This document shows positions 1-7,389 of a stretch of DNA of 64,000 bases, in pieces. The notes under the pieces were generated by a model. The model was not told the DNA's origin. It did not search any database and was given only the letters and a program-made list of their open reading frames with translations. The stretch's first letter is position 1. Each line of letters opens with the position of its first letter. The DNA lies in assembly GCF_015277775.1 (NCBI RefSeq), contig NZ_CP063849.1, positions 7,703,501 through 7,767,500 of the forward strand, read 5' to 3'. Source of the stretch: Paludibaculum fermentans. GTDB lineage: Bacteria; Acidobacteriota; Terriglobia; Bryobacterales; Bryobacteraceae. Position numbers and translations under genes: made by a program.

Positions 1-1
1 C

Positions 2-1003
2 GACGACAGCGGCGGCGTGGCCACCATCGAAAACCGTTTTGGAGCCGTCGACGTCGGCCGCCACAAGGGGGATGTCACCATCCGCAACACAAACGGCGCG
101 GTCACCGTCACCGACGCCGCCGGCCTAGTCAATGTGACGAATGGCTTCGGAGCCGTGCGCCTCACCCGCATCGGCAAGGGCACCACGGTGGTCAATAAGA
201 ACGGCGAAGTCATTCTCGACGATAGCGGTCCGGCCAATCTCTCCAACTCGTTCGCCCAGGTCACCGCCCGTCAGGTGAAGGGCGACCTCACGGTCAACTC
301 CACCAACTCCGCCATCGATGCCAGTTCCATTGCGGGCGCCGCCAATCTGCGCACCTCCTTTGGAAAGATCACGCTCACCCATGTGGGCCGGCACGCCTAC
401 GTCGTCAACCAGAACGGGGAGATCGTCGTGGAAGATGCCGCCTCGGCTGACCTCACCACGACCTTCGCCCCCGTGGTGGTCCGCCAGGTGAAGGGTTTCC
501 TCAAAGTCAGTTCCGGCAATGGCGCCGTCAACGCCTCGTCCATTGGCGGTTCCGCCGCGGTCCAAACCTCATTCGGCCCGGTCGATCTGCAGTCGGTGAA
601 TGGAGAGGTCACCGTCACCGACAACAACGGTTCGGTCACGGTGGACAACGCAGGCGGGAAGATCTCGGTCAAGAACTCCTTCGGCTCCGTCAACCTGAAA
701 GGCGCCAGGGGGCCCGTCTCCGTCCAGTCCCAGAACGGAGCAGTCTCCGCCCAACTCTCCGGCCGCGGCTGCCAGCCCGCCGACATCCAGACCTCCTTCG
801 CCCAGGTGCGCCTCACCCTGCCAGAAACGGCCAATTACGATGTCGTGGCGAGCACCAGCTTCGGTGGCATCCGCTCCGACTTCCCACTCACCATGCAGGG
901 TGAGCTGAACCAGTCGTCGGTCCGCGGGAAACTAGGCCAGGGCGGCTGCAGCTTGCAGGTCACCAACCGCAACGGCGGCATCGAATTCCTGAAAGGCCGG
1001 TAA
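2..1003 (+). CDS. DUF4097-like beta-solenoid repeat protein (5' end outside window)
   Basis: The frame is open to the left edge, so the gene begins upstream; a GTG at 17 is only an internal candidate. The visible 330 or so residues are built of tandem repeats of 35-36 residues. Each has an SFG or NSFA-type turn (phenylalanines at residues 8, 44, 79, 115, 150, 186, 222, 261 and 282 from the GTG) and a second NxNG turn about 18 residues later. Alternating hydrophobic residues around these turns fit a right-handed beta-solenoid of the DUF4097/DUF2807 adhesin-like type, which is often attached to the envelope. The missing N-terminus should carry the signal peptide or membrane anchor. Only two cysteines are visible and no catalytic motif. 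Role unknown; the fold is an inference from the periodicity. Confidence 0.75.
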   Translation, partial: DDSGGVATIENRFGAVDVGRHKGDVTIRNTNGAVTVTDAAGLVNVTNGFGAVRLTRIGKGTTVVNKNGEVILDDSGPANLSNSFAQVTARQVKGDLTVNSTNSAIDASSIAGAANLRTSFGKITLTHVGRHAYVVNQNGEIVVEDAASADLTTTFAPVVVRQVKGFLKVSSGNGAVNASSIGGSAAVQTSFGPVDLQSVNGEVTVTDNNGSVTVDNAGGKISVKNSFGSVNLKGARGPVSVQSQNGAVSAQLSGRGCQPADIQTSFAQVRLTLPETANYDVVASTSFGGIRSDFPLTMQGELNQSSVRGKLGQGGCSLQVTNRNGGIEFLKGR

Positions 1004-1019
1004 GTCCAGACCGGCACCG

Positions 1020-1055
1020 GGAGGCTCGCTCGCGGCCAACCCCGCTCGAGCCTCC
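1020..1055 (+). terminator. stem-loop after the solenoid gene
   Basis: GGAGGCTCG at 1020-1028 pairs perfectly with CGAGCCTCC at 1047-1055 across an 18-nt loop, 16 bases after the stop codon. No T-run follows, so it may be only a 3'-end hairpin or a Rho-assisted terminator. Confidence 0.4.
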
Positions 1056-1119
1056 GCCTGGGATAAAGTGCCGGTTGCGGAGTTCTGGCGTCCGCTCCGC
1101 CAGTGCGCTACCCTGCAAG

Positions 1120-1911
1120 GTGCCCTACCGCATCGATATCGCTGATCCGCCGGATGACGCGCTCGACCTCCTCATCGAGTTGGGGGCCCTGGATATCGAG
1201 CAGCTTGCCGGCGGCCTCGCCGCCATCCTCCCCGACTCCGTCCAGCCCGAGGCCGTCGCTCTCGCCTTGCGATCCGCGTCCATCACCGTCTCGCCCGCCC
1301 AGGGCCGCGACAACGACTCGGTCTGGCTCCTGCGCACCGCACCCCTCCGCGCGGGTGGAATCCTGGTGGTCCCGCCGGGCGTCGATGCTCCGGAAGGGTC
1401 CCTCCGCCTGGCGGACTCCGAGGCTTTCGGTACCGGCCATCACCCCACAACGGCTCTCTGCCTGGAGGTCCTGGCGGAGATCATCGCCGAGGACCACCCC
1501 TCGTCCGTTCTCGATGTCGGCACAGGCTCCGGGATCCTGGCACTGGCCGCCCTGCTGCTGGGAGTGGACAAGGCCACAGGCATCGATATCGAACCGGCCG
1601 CCCTCGAAGCGGCCGCCGCCAACGCCCGCCTGAATCACCTGGGCCGCCGGCTCCGCTTGATCCTGGGCGGGCCCGAAGCGGTCGAAGGCGCCTGGCCCCT
1701 GGTAGTGGCAAACGTCCTCACCGCGCCCCTCATTGAGATGGCTCCGATGCTGGTGCGCCGCCTGGGTCACCGCGGCCGCCTCATCCTGTCCGGCATCTCC
1801 ACCACGCTGGAAGCCGAGGTCCGCCAGGCCTACCGCCATGTGGGCGTCAATTGCACCGCTTCGCAGACCCGCGACGGCTGGATAGTCCTCCTCGGGCAGG
1901 CGTCCTGGTAG
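1120..1911 (+). CDS. prmA: ribosomal protein L11 methyltransferase (PrmA-like)
   Basis: Class I SAM-dependent methyltransferase expected to trimethylate ribosomal protein L11 in the cytoplasm. The diagnostic PrmA segment DSEAFGTGHHPTT lies just before motif I (LDVGTGSGILALAA); an acidic motif II (GIDIEPAALEAA) and the VVANVLTAPL motif IV follow. The GTG at 1120 gives 263 residues starting VPYRIDIADPP, which resembles the usual PrmA beginning. An in-frame TTG at 1075 would add 15 residues of low similarity; neither start has a strong ribosome site. The N-terminal substrate-binding domain is short and divergent, so the protein target is less certain than the methyltransferase fold. It stands alone between two envelope genes on the same strand. 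Confidence 0.85.
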   Translation: MPYRIDIADPPDDALDLLIELGALDIEQLAGGLAAILPDSVQPEAVALALRSASITVSPAQGRDNDSVWLLRTAPLRAGGILVVPPGVDAPEGSLRLADSEAFGTGHHPTTALCLEVLAEIIAEDHPSSVLDVGTGSGILALAALLLGVDKATGIDIEPAALEAAAANARLNHLGRRLRLILGGPEAVEGAWPLVVANVLTAPLIEMAPMLVRRLGHRGRLILSGISTTLEAEVRQAYRHVGVNCTASQTRDGWIVLLGQASW

Positions 1912-2218
1912 CGGAGTCCAACTCCACGGCCGCGCTTCTGCCTCCCTCGTACGGACCCCGTGTCTCCTGTAGCTCTCCGCCGGAGGGCCGATCAGTTGGT
2001 GAAAATCGAGAAGCATGACGGAGCGGCTCGATCCCCGAATTCGCCTCGGATTTCGTTTGCATGGGGCACCACTAATTCATTGGATCGAAACCGGAACAGC
2101 CATCGCTCATAACTCCCCGCGTGGTACACTATCTTCTGATCTTGCCGGGGTGTTAGGGTAGCTTCCGCGGTAGTTGTAGCGCCTTCACCCACCCGCACTT
2201 CACTTTTTCGGAGGGGAA
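1912..2218. other. intergenic region upstream of the PEP-CTERM gene
   Basis: About 300 bases without a credible gene. A TACACT hexamer at 2125-2130 is a possible -10 element for the gene starting at 2219, but I see no convincing -35. A strong ribosome site, GGAGGGG, lies just before 2219. Confidence 0.4.
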
Positions 2219-2956
2219 ATGACTTCACAAATAAGACCTTACGGTCAGGCTCATCGGCTGCTTTCGCGTGCCCTGATTATGGCTTGCATCCTGGTCGGCG
2301 CCTTCGTGGCCACCGCCAATGCGGCAGTTCTGACGATTCAGCCGATCAAAATCTGCGACGATGGCGGACTGAATTGCGCGAACGACACGGAACAAACCTT
2401 CCTGGCTGAAACCAACAAGATCTGGGCTCAAGCCGGGCTCACCTTCAGCTATCTGCCCTTCACGACCACGAATTCGTCTACCTTCCTCAGCCTCGACAAT
2501 CAGGGGGAGGTGGACTCTTTGTTTACCACCGCGCCGGGTGCTGCGGCAAACCCTCTCGTGATTAGCATGTGGTTTGTGGCGAACCATTTCGATGCGTTCG
2601 GCGAGGTAAATACGATCGGCGGTAACAAGATCGTCATCGATGAAGTGATCTTCGGCGTGAACCGGCTGGACACTATCGCCCACGAGGTTGGACACCTGCT
2701 TGGCCTCATGCACGATGATCCCGGTGTGGACGTGGACTTCCTGATGCGCAGCGGTTCCGATCGCGTCACGCCGAGCGTGATTGGCGACATCACGCCGGAT
2801 GGCGCGGGACTGGACAAACTAACGGCCGCCCAGATCAAGACGGCTCTCGCCGATCCCAAGGTCAGCGCGGTGCCGGAACCAGCCACTTCTGCCCTGATTC
2901 TCTTTGGGCTTGGCGGCTTGGCGCTGGCGCGCCGCCGGAAGATGGCCCGTGTGTAG
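2219..2956 (+). CDS. PEP-CTERM protein with a metzincin-type metalloprotease motif
   Basis: Secreted, probably envelope-sorted zinc protease. Residues about 18-34 form a hydrophobic signal segment ending ATANAA. The zinc motif HEVGHLLGLMH at residues 155-165 fits the metzincin pattern HExxHxxGxxH, with H155, H159 and H165 as ligands and E156 as catalytic base. A Met-turn candidate follows in FLMRSG. The C-terminus has the PEP-CTERM tripartite signal: VPEP, a hydrophobic helix (ALILFGLGGLALA) and an RRRK tail, which exosortase systems recognise. No exosortase gene is in the window. GGAGGGG sits at good spacing before ATG 2219. The stop codon is overlapped by the next gene, so the two are probably co-translated. 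Confidence 0.85.
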   Translation: MTSQIRPYGQAHRLLSRALIMACILVGAFVATANAAVLTIQPIKICDDGGLNCANDTEQTFLAETNKIWAQAGLTFSYLPFTTTNSSTFLSLDNQGEVDSLFTTAPGAAANPLVISMWFVANHFDAFGEVNTIGGNKIVIDEVIFGVNRLDTIAHEVGHLLGLMHDDPGVDVDFLMRSGSDRVTPSVIGDITPDGAGLDKLTAAQIKTALADPKVSAVPEPATSALILFGLGGLALARRRKMARV

Positions 2957-3515
2957 CAGGCGGAGCTTCCTTCTCGCGGGAGTGCCGGTGTCCAGTTGCT
3001 CTTTTGCTATGGATACCTCATCACAACAGGATGTGAAGGCGCTCCCGCCGGACTTCCGCAGCTTCTCGTCGCCGGCCGGCGCGTATGTTCTCGAACTGCG
3101 CGGGCCGCGCGGCTGGAGACCACCCCAGGCGCAAGCCGAGCTGTTCTCAGCCCGGCCAGGTGCCCGGCGGAGTGTCTGGACGAAACCACTGCCCCACCGC
3201 TATGGACCCGCTCAGGCGGTTGTCTCCGACGAAGGTCTCGTGCTGCTCCTGGATGAAGGTCTGCGGACACCTGGCCCTCTGGCCGTTGCTGTCCTCGCGC
3301 GGGACGGCAGCGAGACAGCTCGCTATTCGACTTCCGGGATCGCAAAGGCGGCCGGAGTCACTCTTCCAGCCCTGATCAAGTCGGCGCGAGTGGGCATCTG
3401 GATGTCGGCTCCGCCCGCAATGACGCCTGACGGAGCCGCTGTGGTTTTGGAGGCGGCTGGAGTCCAACTGAAAGTTGAGTTGCACTCAGGGCGTCTCAGC
3501 CGTTCCCGCAAGTAG
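2949..3515 (+). CDS. putative Tat-exported lipoprotein, function unknown
   Basis: The GTG start overlaps the end of the PEP-CTERM gene by 8 bases and has GGAAG at 2937-2941 with 7-nt spacing. The 188-residue product begins with a twin-arginine-like signal (SRRSFLLAG) running into VSSC, which meets the lipobox pattern with Cys17 as acceptor. If translation instead began at ATG 3009 the signal would be lost, so 2949 is preferred. The mature part is low in charged motifs and contains a segment GAYVLELRGP that resembles the first strand of exported beta-propeller or beta-sandwich proteins. I recognise no family. The overlap with the metzincin gene suggests a linked role, for example an inhibitor or surface partner, but this is inference. 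Confidence 0.6.
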   Translation: MCSRRSFLLAGVPVSSCSFAMDTSSQQDVKALPPDFRSFSSPAGAYVLELRGPRGWRPPQAQAELFSARPGARRSVWTKPLPHRYGPAQAVVSDEGLVLLLDEGLRTPGPLAVAVLARDGSETARYSTSGIAKAAGVTLPALIKSARVGIWMSAPPAMTPDGAAVVLEAAGVQLKVELHSGRLSRSRK

Positions 3516-3559
3516 TCCCGCCTTCGCGAGGCCCCCAGCCTGTCAGCCTGCCGGAGCGA

Positions 3560-3892
3560 AATCCACCGCCAGCTCCGGCCCGGCCCCAGCGCTCGCGCTC
3601 CGATCCCTTCTTCGCCCGTTCCTCCTTCAGGATCTGCCTCCCAATCTCCAGCCCCGTCATAGCTGGCGCGCTCCAGCCGGCGAGAATTCCGCGCACCCAC
3701 CGGGTAGCCGTTCACCAGAAGCTCGACCAACGCGACCGGATGCCAGGCAGCCGTCCTACGACCATCCTCGCGCGTATCGGTGTCGAGGATGCGACTCAGT
3801 TCCAACGCCCTGTCGACATGGACAAAAGAGCGGCCAAGTCTCCACCGGGCAACCAATCTTGCCCGGAAAGAGGCAGGGCCACTTCGGATCAT
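3560..3892 (-). pseudogene. remnant of an IS1182/DUF772-type transposase
   Basis: Read leftwards from about 3832, the minus strand gives a stretch of about 60 residues ending at 3653. It includes AAWHPVALVELLVNGY followed by VGARNSRRLERASYDG. This resembles the N-terminal domain of IS1182/IS5-like transposases (a YHP..LVKLL.YGY, then G.RSSRRLERA.YD pattern). Past 3653 the similarity stops in that frame, and the neighbouring frame carries a charged helix (ILKEERAKKGSERERWG), which suggests a frameshift or deletion. No DDE core, inverted repeats or target duplications were found. The assignment rests on recalled family patterns, and a short chance resemblance cannot be excluded. Confidence 0.4.
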
Positions 3893-4231
3893 ATTGCCTA
3901 AAGCACCTAAGTCGGCTGCAGTTCAGCGATAGACATGGCGAATCAAGTCTCGGCGGATCGGCAGCGCGGCGCGGTCCGGGCGAGAAAACGAAACTGCGCC
4001 GACGATCAATTCTAGGAGGACACTCATCTCAGTCGTCTAGCCGGACCGGGTTCAGGGCTGGCGGATCTATCGTGGCCAAGCGTGATCCCCGTCGGCCGTG
4101 TCAAGTCTGTTGGCTCCGGCAGGGCTCGAATTCCTGGCCCGAACAGCATCAAAGGCCATTCGGCTCGTGCTGTGGGTCGACCAGGTCCAGAAATACCTCC
4201 TATCCAGAACATAAAAGGTGGTTGAATCGAA
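3893..4231. other. gene-poor stretch before the immunity-like gene
   Basis: No credible gene. A long frame on the plus strand crosses this stretch (3475-4344), but its composition is rich in Arg, Ser and Pro with no domain, and it starts inside the preceding gene. Base composition is less GC-rich than in the flanking genes, as expected for decayed accessory DNA. Confidence 0.4.
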
Positions 4232-4561
4232 ATGATGAGACATCCTCTGACCCTTCAGGAAATCATCTGCTGGTATCGCTCGAAAAAGCTTGCTCTTGCT
4301 GGTTCAGATGTATCAATCGTAGACATCCGCGAGAGGACCGATGATATTCCAGCAGCGGCCGCCGACTTCAGAACTCCCAAGACCATGGGGCGCATAAACG
4401 GGTGGGTGACGGGTGAGTTCGATTTCGAGGCAGTACGAGTGCCAGATGGCGAGGATTTGTTTTGGCATCATGCCAGCGTCCAGCGGTTTGAGGCGCTTGA
4501 AGAAACTTACGACAAATTCCTTCAATGCATGTCCAATTCCGGCAAGGTCGCTGGCCCCTGA
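4232..4561 (+). CDS. orphan TriTu-like immunity protein
   Basis: A 109-residue acidic protein. The N-terminal helix (IICWYRSKKLALAG) is followed by a beta-rich centre with GRINGWVTGEFDFEAV and a C-terminal helix (RFEALEETYDKFLQCM). This layout resembles the TriTu family of polymorphic-toxin immunity proteins, in which a GrixvWxsGxcD-type strand pair precedes the last helix. An AGGTGG ribosome site lies about 12 bases before ATG 4232; ATG 4235 is an alternative start. No toxin gene, Rhs core or secretion-system gene is nearby, so it would be an orphan immunity gene next to insertion-sequence debris. Translation quality (low Arg/Pro, coherent helices) argues for a real gene. The family call is by recalled pattern only. 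Confidence 0.55.
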   Translation: MMRHPLTLQEIICWYRSKKLALAGSDVSIVDIRERTDDIPAAAADFRTPKTMGRINGWVTGEFDFEAVRVPDGEDLFWHHASVQRFEALEETYDKFLQCMSNSGKVAGP

Positions 4562-5346
4562 CTTCGCCGGGCGTTCATCCGGTCAATGGCGACAGCAACT
4601 GGAACCGCGACGAACGCCGCCGATCTCCGAGAGGGCTCGCTATCGGATGTCATGTTCGAGATGCTTCAAAGTGTGCAGCGACCGTGACCTGGACTATGCA
4701 GTCCTCAGCGGAACAGTCTCTCACGCACTCTGGCATAAGCCTGCTATGCGCGGATTGATACTCGATGCCGATGGGGGCGCTGTTCCCAATCTGCTCCGGG
4801 CGCTTCGGAATTTCGGGATGCCCTACGTCCTGACCCGTCCCACCGCGAATCACCAAAACTAAGCCTCCAATTGAAGCGAAGCACCCGGGAACTCACCGAA
4901 AGTCGCCGGTTCCTCTCTCCAGTTCCGCTGTTCCGCCAGACGCCGAGCCTGGAACAGTGGCCCCAGCCCACCCGGAAGTTCCAACTCTGCGCCATATCCC
5001 ACAAACAGGATACGGAAGTCGGTAATCAGCAGAGGGAAAACCCCATTGGGACGGGTGCACCCGTCCCCGACTTTCTAGTCATCGCACCTGCCGTGCTCAG
5101 CGGCGCGCCCAGTCCGAGTATCTTCACACGAAGCGCCCGGACGCGACCCGCGCTGACAAGTCCGGATCTTCCTGAGGCAGCCCTCAGACCCGCCAAGCCA
5201 CTCACCTCGACCCCACTTCTCTCTCAATTTCCACATTAAGCATTGCTTCATCACCGCATCTGAAACTCTTTTTTATCTTTCTTTGCAACACCAGCCTCTC
5301 CAAAACAGCCCCTTTCCCCTTGACACCCCCCTTACCCTGGAATCGC
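4562..5346. other. gene-poor accessory stretch with a 20-bp palindrome
   Basis: No gene I can defend. A 33-codon frame at 4586-4687 reads plausibly (ends in SDVMFEMLQSVQRP) but has no ribosome site or neighbour support. Frames at 4413-4862 and 4871-5239 look like noise. The region holds a perfect palindrome at 5048-5067 and a pyrimidine-rich tract at about 5265-5315, and is probably decayed. Confidence 0.4.
5048..5067. repeat. 20-bp perfect palindrome
   Basis: GGGACGGGTG is followed directly by its reverse complement CACCCGTCCC. It can fold into a hairpin on either strand or act as a dimeric protein site. CGACTTTCT follows on the plus strand, so a weak terminator is also possible. Confidence 0.6.
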
Positions 5347-5371
5347 GCCGGCCATTGTGCCGGCATTTTTT
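5347..5371 (+). terminator. hairpin plus T-run in the leader of the 5394 gene
   Basis: GCCGGC (5347-5352), a 6-nt loop and a second GCCGGC (5359-5364) are followed by A and six Ts. This is the form of an intrinsic terminator, yet it lies only 7 nt before the AAGGAG ribosome site (5379-5384) of the next gene. It either ends an upstream transcript or attenuates this one. Confidence 0.6.
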
Positions 5372-5393
5372 ATGGAACAAGGAGTTTGACATC

Positions 5394-6101
5394 ATGGCTA
5401 CCGTTGCTCAGATCACCGCCAACCAGGCGAACGCGAAATATTCCACTGGACCCGTCACCATAGAAGGGAAGGCCCGCTCATCCCAAAACGCCCGCAGCCA
5501 CGGCTTCACCGCCCAGCACCTCACCATCACGCCCGAAGACCGCGCCTCGTTCACCGCCCTCGAAGCCGCCCTCCGCCTCGACACCCGGCCCGCGAATTGC
5601 ATCGAGGAGGAGATCTTCCACCGCATCCTCACCCACACCTGGAACCTGCGCCGCATCGAATCCTTCGAATGCCTGATCCTCGCCGAAACGGACCCATTGG
5701 CCGAAACCGACCCGCACGGCGCTCAGCTCGACCGCTACGCCCGCTACCGCCGCGACCTCGAACGCGGCCTCTACCGCGCCATCCGGGAGCTCAGCAAACT
5801 CCAAACCGAACGTGCCGCCCTCGCCCAGCAACACCCCGATGTCGTCAAGGGCGTCCGCGAGAACGTCCCCCTGGCCGAAGTGACCCGCCTCACCAGCAAC
5901 ACCGACGAACTCTTCTTCTACGAAGGTTATGGCCGGCCCCGCCGGGCGCTCGAACACCTCACCACCGGCGTCGACACCAATCATCCCGACAACCAGGACC
6001 CGCTGGCCGACCTCCAGCCCATTCGCGTTCCGCGAAACGAGGCCAACTCGGCCAGCGCAAACGGACTGCCTGCCAACTTCTACAACGTTTCGAAGCGCTG
6101 A
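5394..6101 (+). CDS. acidobacterial conserved hypothetical of the STGP..GKARSSQNA..HG family
   Basis: ATG 5394 has AAGGAG at 5379-5384 and gives 235 residues. The N-terminus carries ANQANAKYSTGPVT and then GKARSSQNARSHGFTA, the signature of a multi-copy family common in Solibacter-like genomes. Its function is not known to me. A helical middle (residues about 45-135) contains an EEIFHRILTHTWNLRRIE segment and a YRRDLERGLYRAIREL helix. The C-terminus is Asn/Pro-rich and of low complexity, ending shortly before repeats that look like decayed NETNP-type codons, so the original gene may have been longer. The upstream hairpin and repeats suggest that this locus spreads or recombines as a unit, which is inference. 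Confidence 0.75.
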   Translation: MATVAQITANQANAKYSTGPVTIEGKARSSQNARSHGFTAQHLTITPEDRASFTALEAALRLDTRPANCIEEEIFHRILTHTWNLRRIESFECLILAETDPLAETDPHGAQLDRYARYRRDLERGLYRAIRELSKLQTERAALAQQHPDVVKGVRENVPLAEVTRLTSNTDELFFYEGYGRPRRALEHLTTGVDTNHPDNQDPLADLQPIRVPRNEANSASANGLPANFYNVSKR

Positions 6102-6119
6102 AGACCACCCCTGCGCCAG

Positions 6120-6235
6120 GTCGGGCCATGTTGACGAAACGAATCCGCCGATTATCGACGAATCCGCCGAGCATTGACGAAACCACCGGGCATTGACGAA
6201 TCCGCCGAGCCTCGACGAAACGAAGCCGTCAACAG
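6120..6235 (+). repeat. short tandem repeats of GACGAA(T/A)CCGCCGA type
   Basis: Four or more imperfect copies of a unit of about 16-27 bases lie just after the stop of the preceding gene: TTGACGAAACGAATCCGCCG, TCGACGAATCCGCCGAGC, TTGACGAAACCACCGGGC, TTGACGAATCCGCCGAGC and a last variant. They could encode degenerate Asp-Glu-Ser-Ala-Glu or Glu-Thr-Asn-Pro-Pro repeats in some frames. Confidence 0.6.
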
Positions 6236-6370
6236 ATTCCGCCGAGGATCGCATCACCAGCCGGAGCCCCTCCGGCCCTGCTCTTTGACAATCTCACCTA
6301 TAAGCTTCCGTTCAGGGGAGCCACACCGAGCACCATCGTGCCCGCCGTGTGCCAGGACCCAAGCCCCAGC

Positions 6371-6487
6371 CCCGGAGCAACAGCGACGGGCTCCCGTGCG
6401 GCCTCCGCGTCCAGCCCTCCGTGCCCCCGCGCGCCGCGTCCAGCCCCTATCCACCTCCCTAGTCCCGGAGCGGCAGCGACGGGCTCC
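6371..6487 (+). repeat. pair of 22-base direct repeats, 93 bases apart
   Basis: A CCCGGAGC(A/G)(A/G)CAGCGACGGG unit followed by CTCCC begins at 6371 and again at 6464. The sequence between is CG/Pro-codon rich and of low complexity. Confidence 0.5.
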
Positions 6488-6580
6488 CCCAAGGTCTCCC
6501 CGTGCCTGCCCCCAAGCCCACCCGGAAGCCATCGTCCACCCCGAAGAGTTGCGGCAACCCAACGAAACGAAGCCGCTCGC

Positions 6581-6959
6581 CCACCCCGAACCGGCGAGCC
6601 ACCCCGTCGGGAGGGCGGACGCCCTCGTCCGCAGCCGGTCCCCTGACCGGCGCACCTCTCTCCTCGGAAGAAAGGGCCGCCGCGCCAACCCAGTCAGCCG
6701 ATCGACGAAACGAAGCCGGCCGGCCCGGTTTCTCCGGCTAACGTAAAGCAGCGGCCAGCCGAGAGTCCCGCCCACCCGAACCGGCGAGCCACCCCGCCAG
6801 GAGGGCGGACGCCCTCGTCCGCAGCCGGTCCCCTGACCGGCCCACCTCTCCCTTCGCAAGAAGGGCCGCCGCGCCAACCCAGCCATCCGATCGACGAAAC
6901 GAAGCCGCCGGCCCTGCTTCTCCGGCTAACGTAAAGTAGTGGGCAGTCGAGAGCCCCCG
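6581..6959 (+). repeat. two tandem copies of a 190-bp unit with double hairpins
   Basis: Copy 1 (about 6581-6769) and copy 2 (about 6771-6959) are roughly 90 percent identical, with a period of 189-190 bp. The beginning of a third copy is visible at 6960-6969. Each copy carries two adjacent perfect 7-bp hairpins with the same CCCT loop: GCGGACG/CGTCCGC and GCCGGTC/GACCGGC, at 6615-6651 in copy 1 and 6805-6841 in copy 2. Each copy also has one ACGAAACGAAGCCG element (near 6705 and 6894). No transposase gene is associated. Confidence 0.75.
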
Positions 6960-7307
6960 CCCACCCGAAGCATCGCGCCGCAGTCCACAAGCCACCAAGG
7001 ACTCAGCCCAAACGAAGCCACTCGCCTTTCGGTCAGGGCTTTCCACCCCCGCCGCCCCTCCGGCGGAACAAACCCAGTACCCATACTGGACTGTGACCAC
7101 TGTAAACAGCGCCTGGCGCCTGCCCCTGGAATCTCCCGCCGCTATTTAGGACTTCATCATCCAGAATAAGCAATGCACGGAGAATCAATAAGATGGCGTG
7201 TCACTGCGGCAGACTCGCCAGCCTGCCTCCTCACTGCAACCTCATCTGCAACCCATTTCCCCGGTCTCATCCAGCCCCGAAGGCTCCTAGTACCCCTAAA
7301 CCTGTCA

Positions 7308-7337
7308 GGAACTTTTTTCCTCGCCGAGGTGTCTCTA
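7308..7337 (+). promoter_or_regulatory. sigma-E-like promoter of the ECF sigma operon
   Basis: GGAACTT at 7308-7314 and GTCTCTA at 7331-7337, separated by 16 bases, match the ECF/RpoE pattern (GGAACTT, 15-16 bp, GTCtaA). It precedes the ECF sigma gene, which suggests autoregulation. A TACAAT hexamer at 7366-7371 could be a second, housekeeping -10 element. Confidence 0.55.
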
Positions 7338-7389
7338 TATACAACGGCGCTGATGTGAACGGCGCTACAATGGCTCTGCGGAGGCACCC

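Larger units (their letters stand above)
6102..7307. other. 1.2-kb non-coding repeat region
   Basis: Frames through this stretch are Arg/Pro/Ser-rich, exist on both strands and have no ribosome sites. Repeats described separately fill 6120-6960. From about 6970 to 7307 I see only another AAACGAAGCC element near 7010 and otherwise nothing recognisable. Confidence 0.5.

Noticed and set aside
3475-4344. 289-codon plus-strand frame
   Set aside because: Arg/Ser/Pro-rich, no domain, no ribosome site, overlaps the lipoprotein gene and the immunity-like gene in other frames.
6174-6886. Several frames on both strands in the repeat region
   Set aside because: They follow the repeats, are low-complexity and lack ribosome sites.
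6120-6960. Possible CRISPR array
   Set aside because: Repeat units are adjacent or 190 bp apart, without unique spacers of even length and without cas genes.
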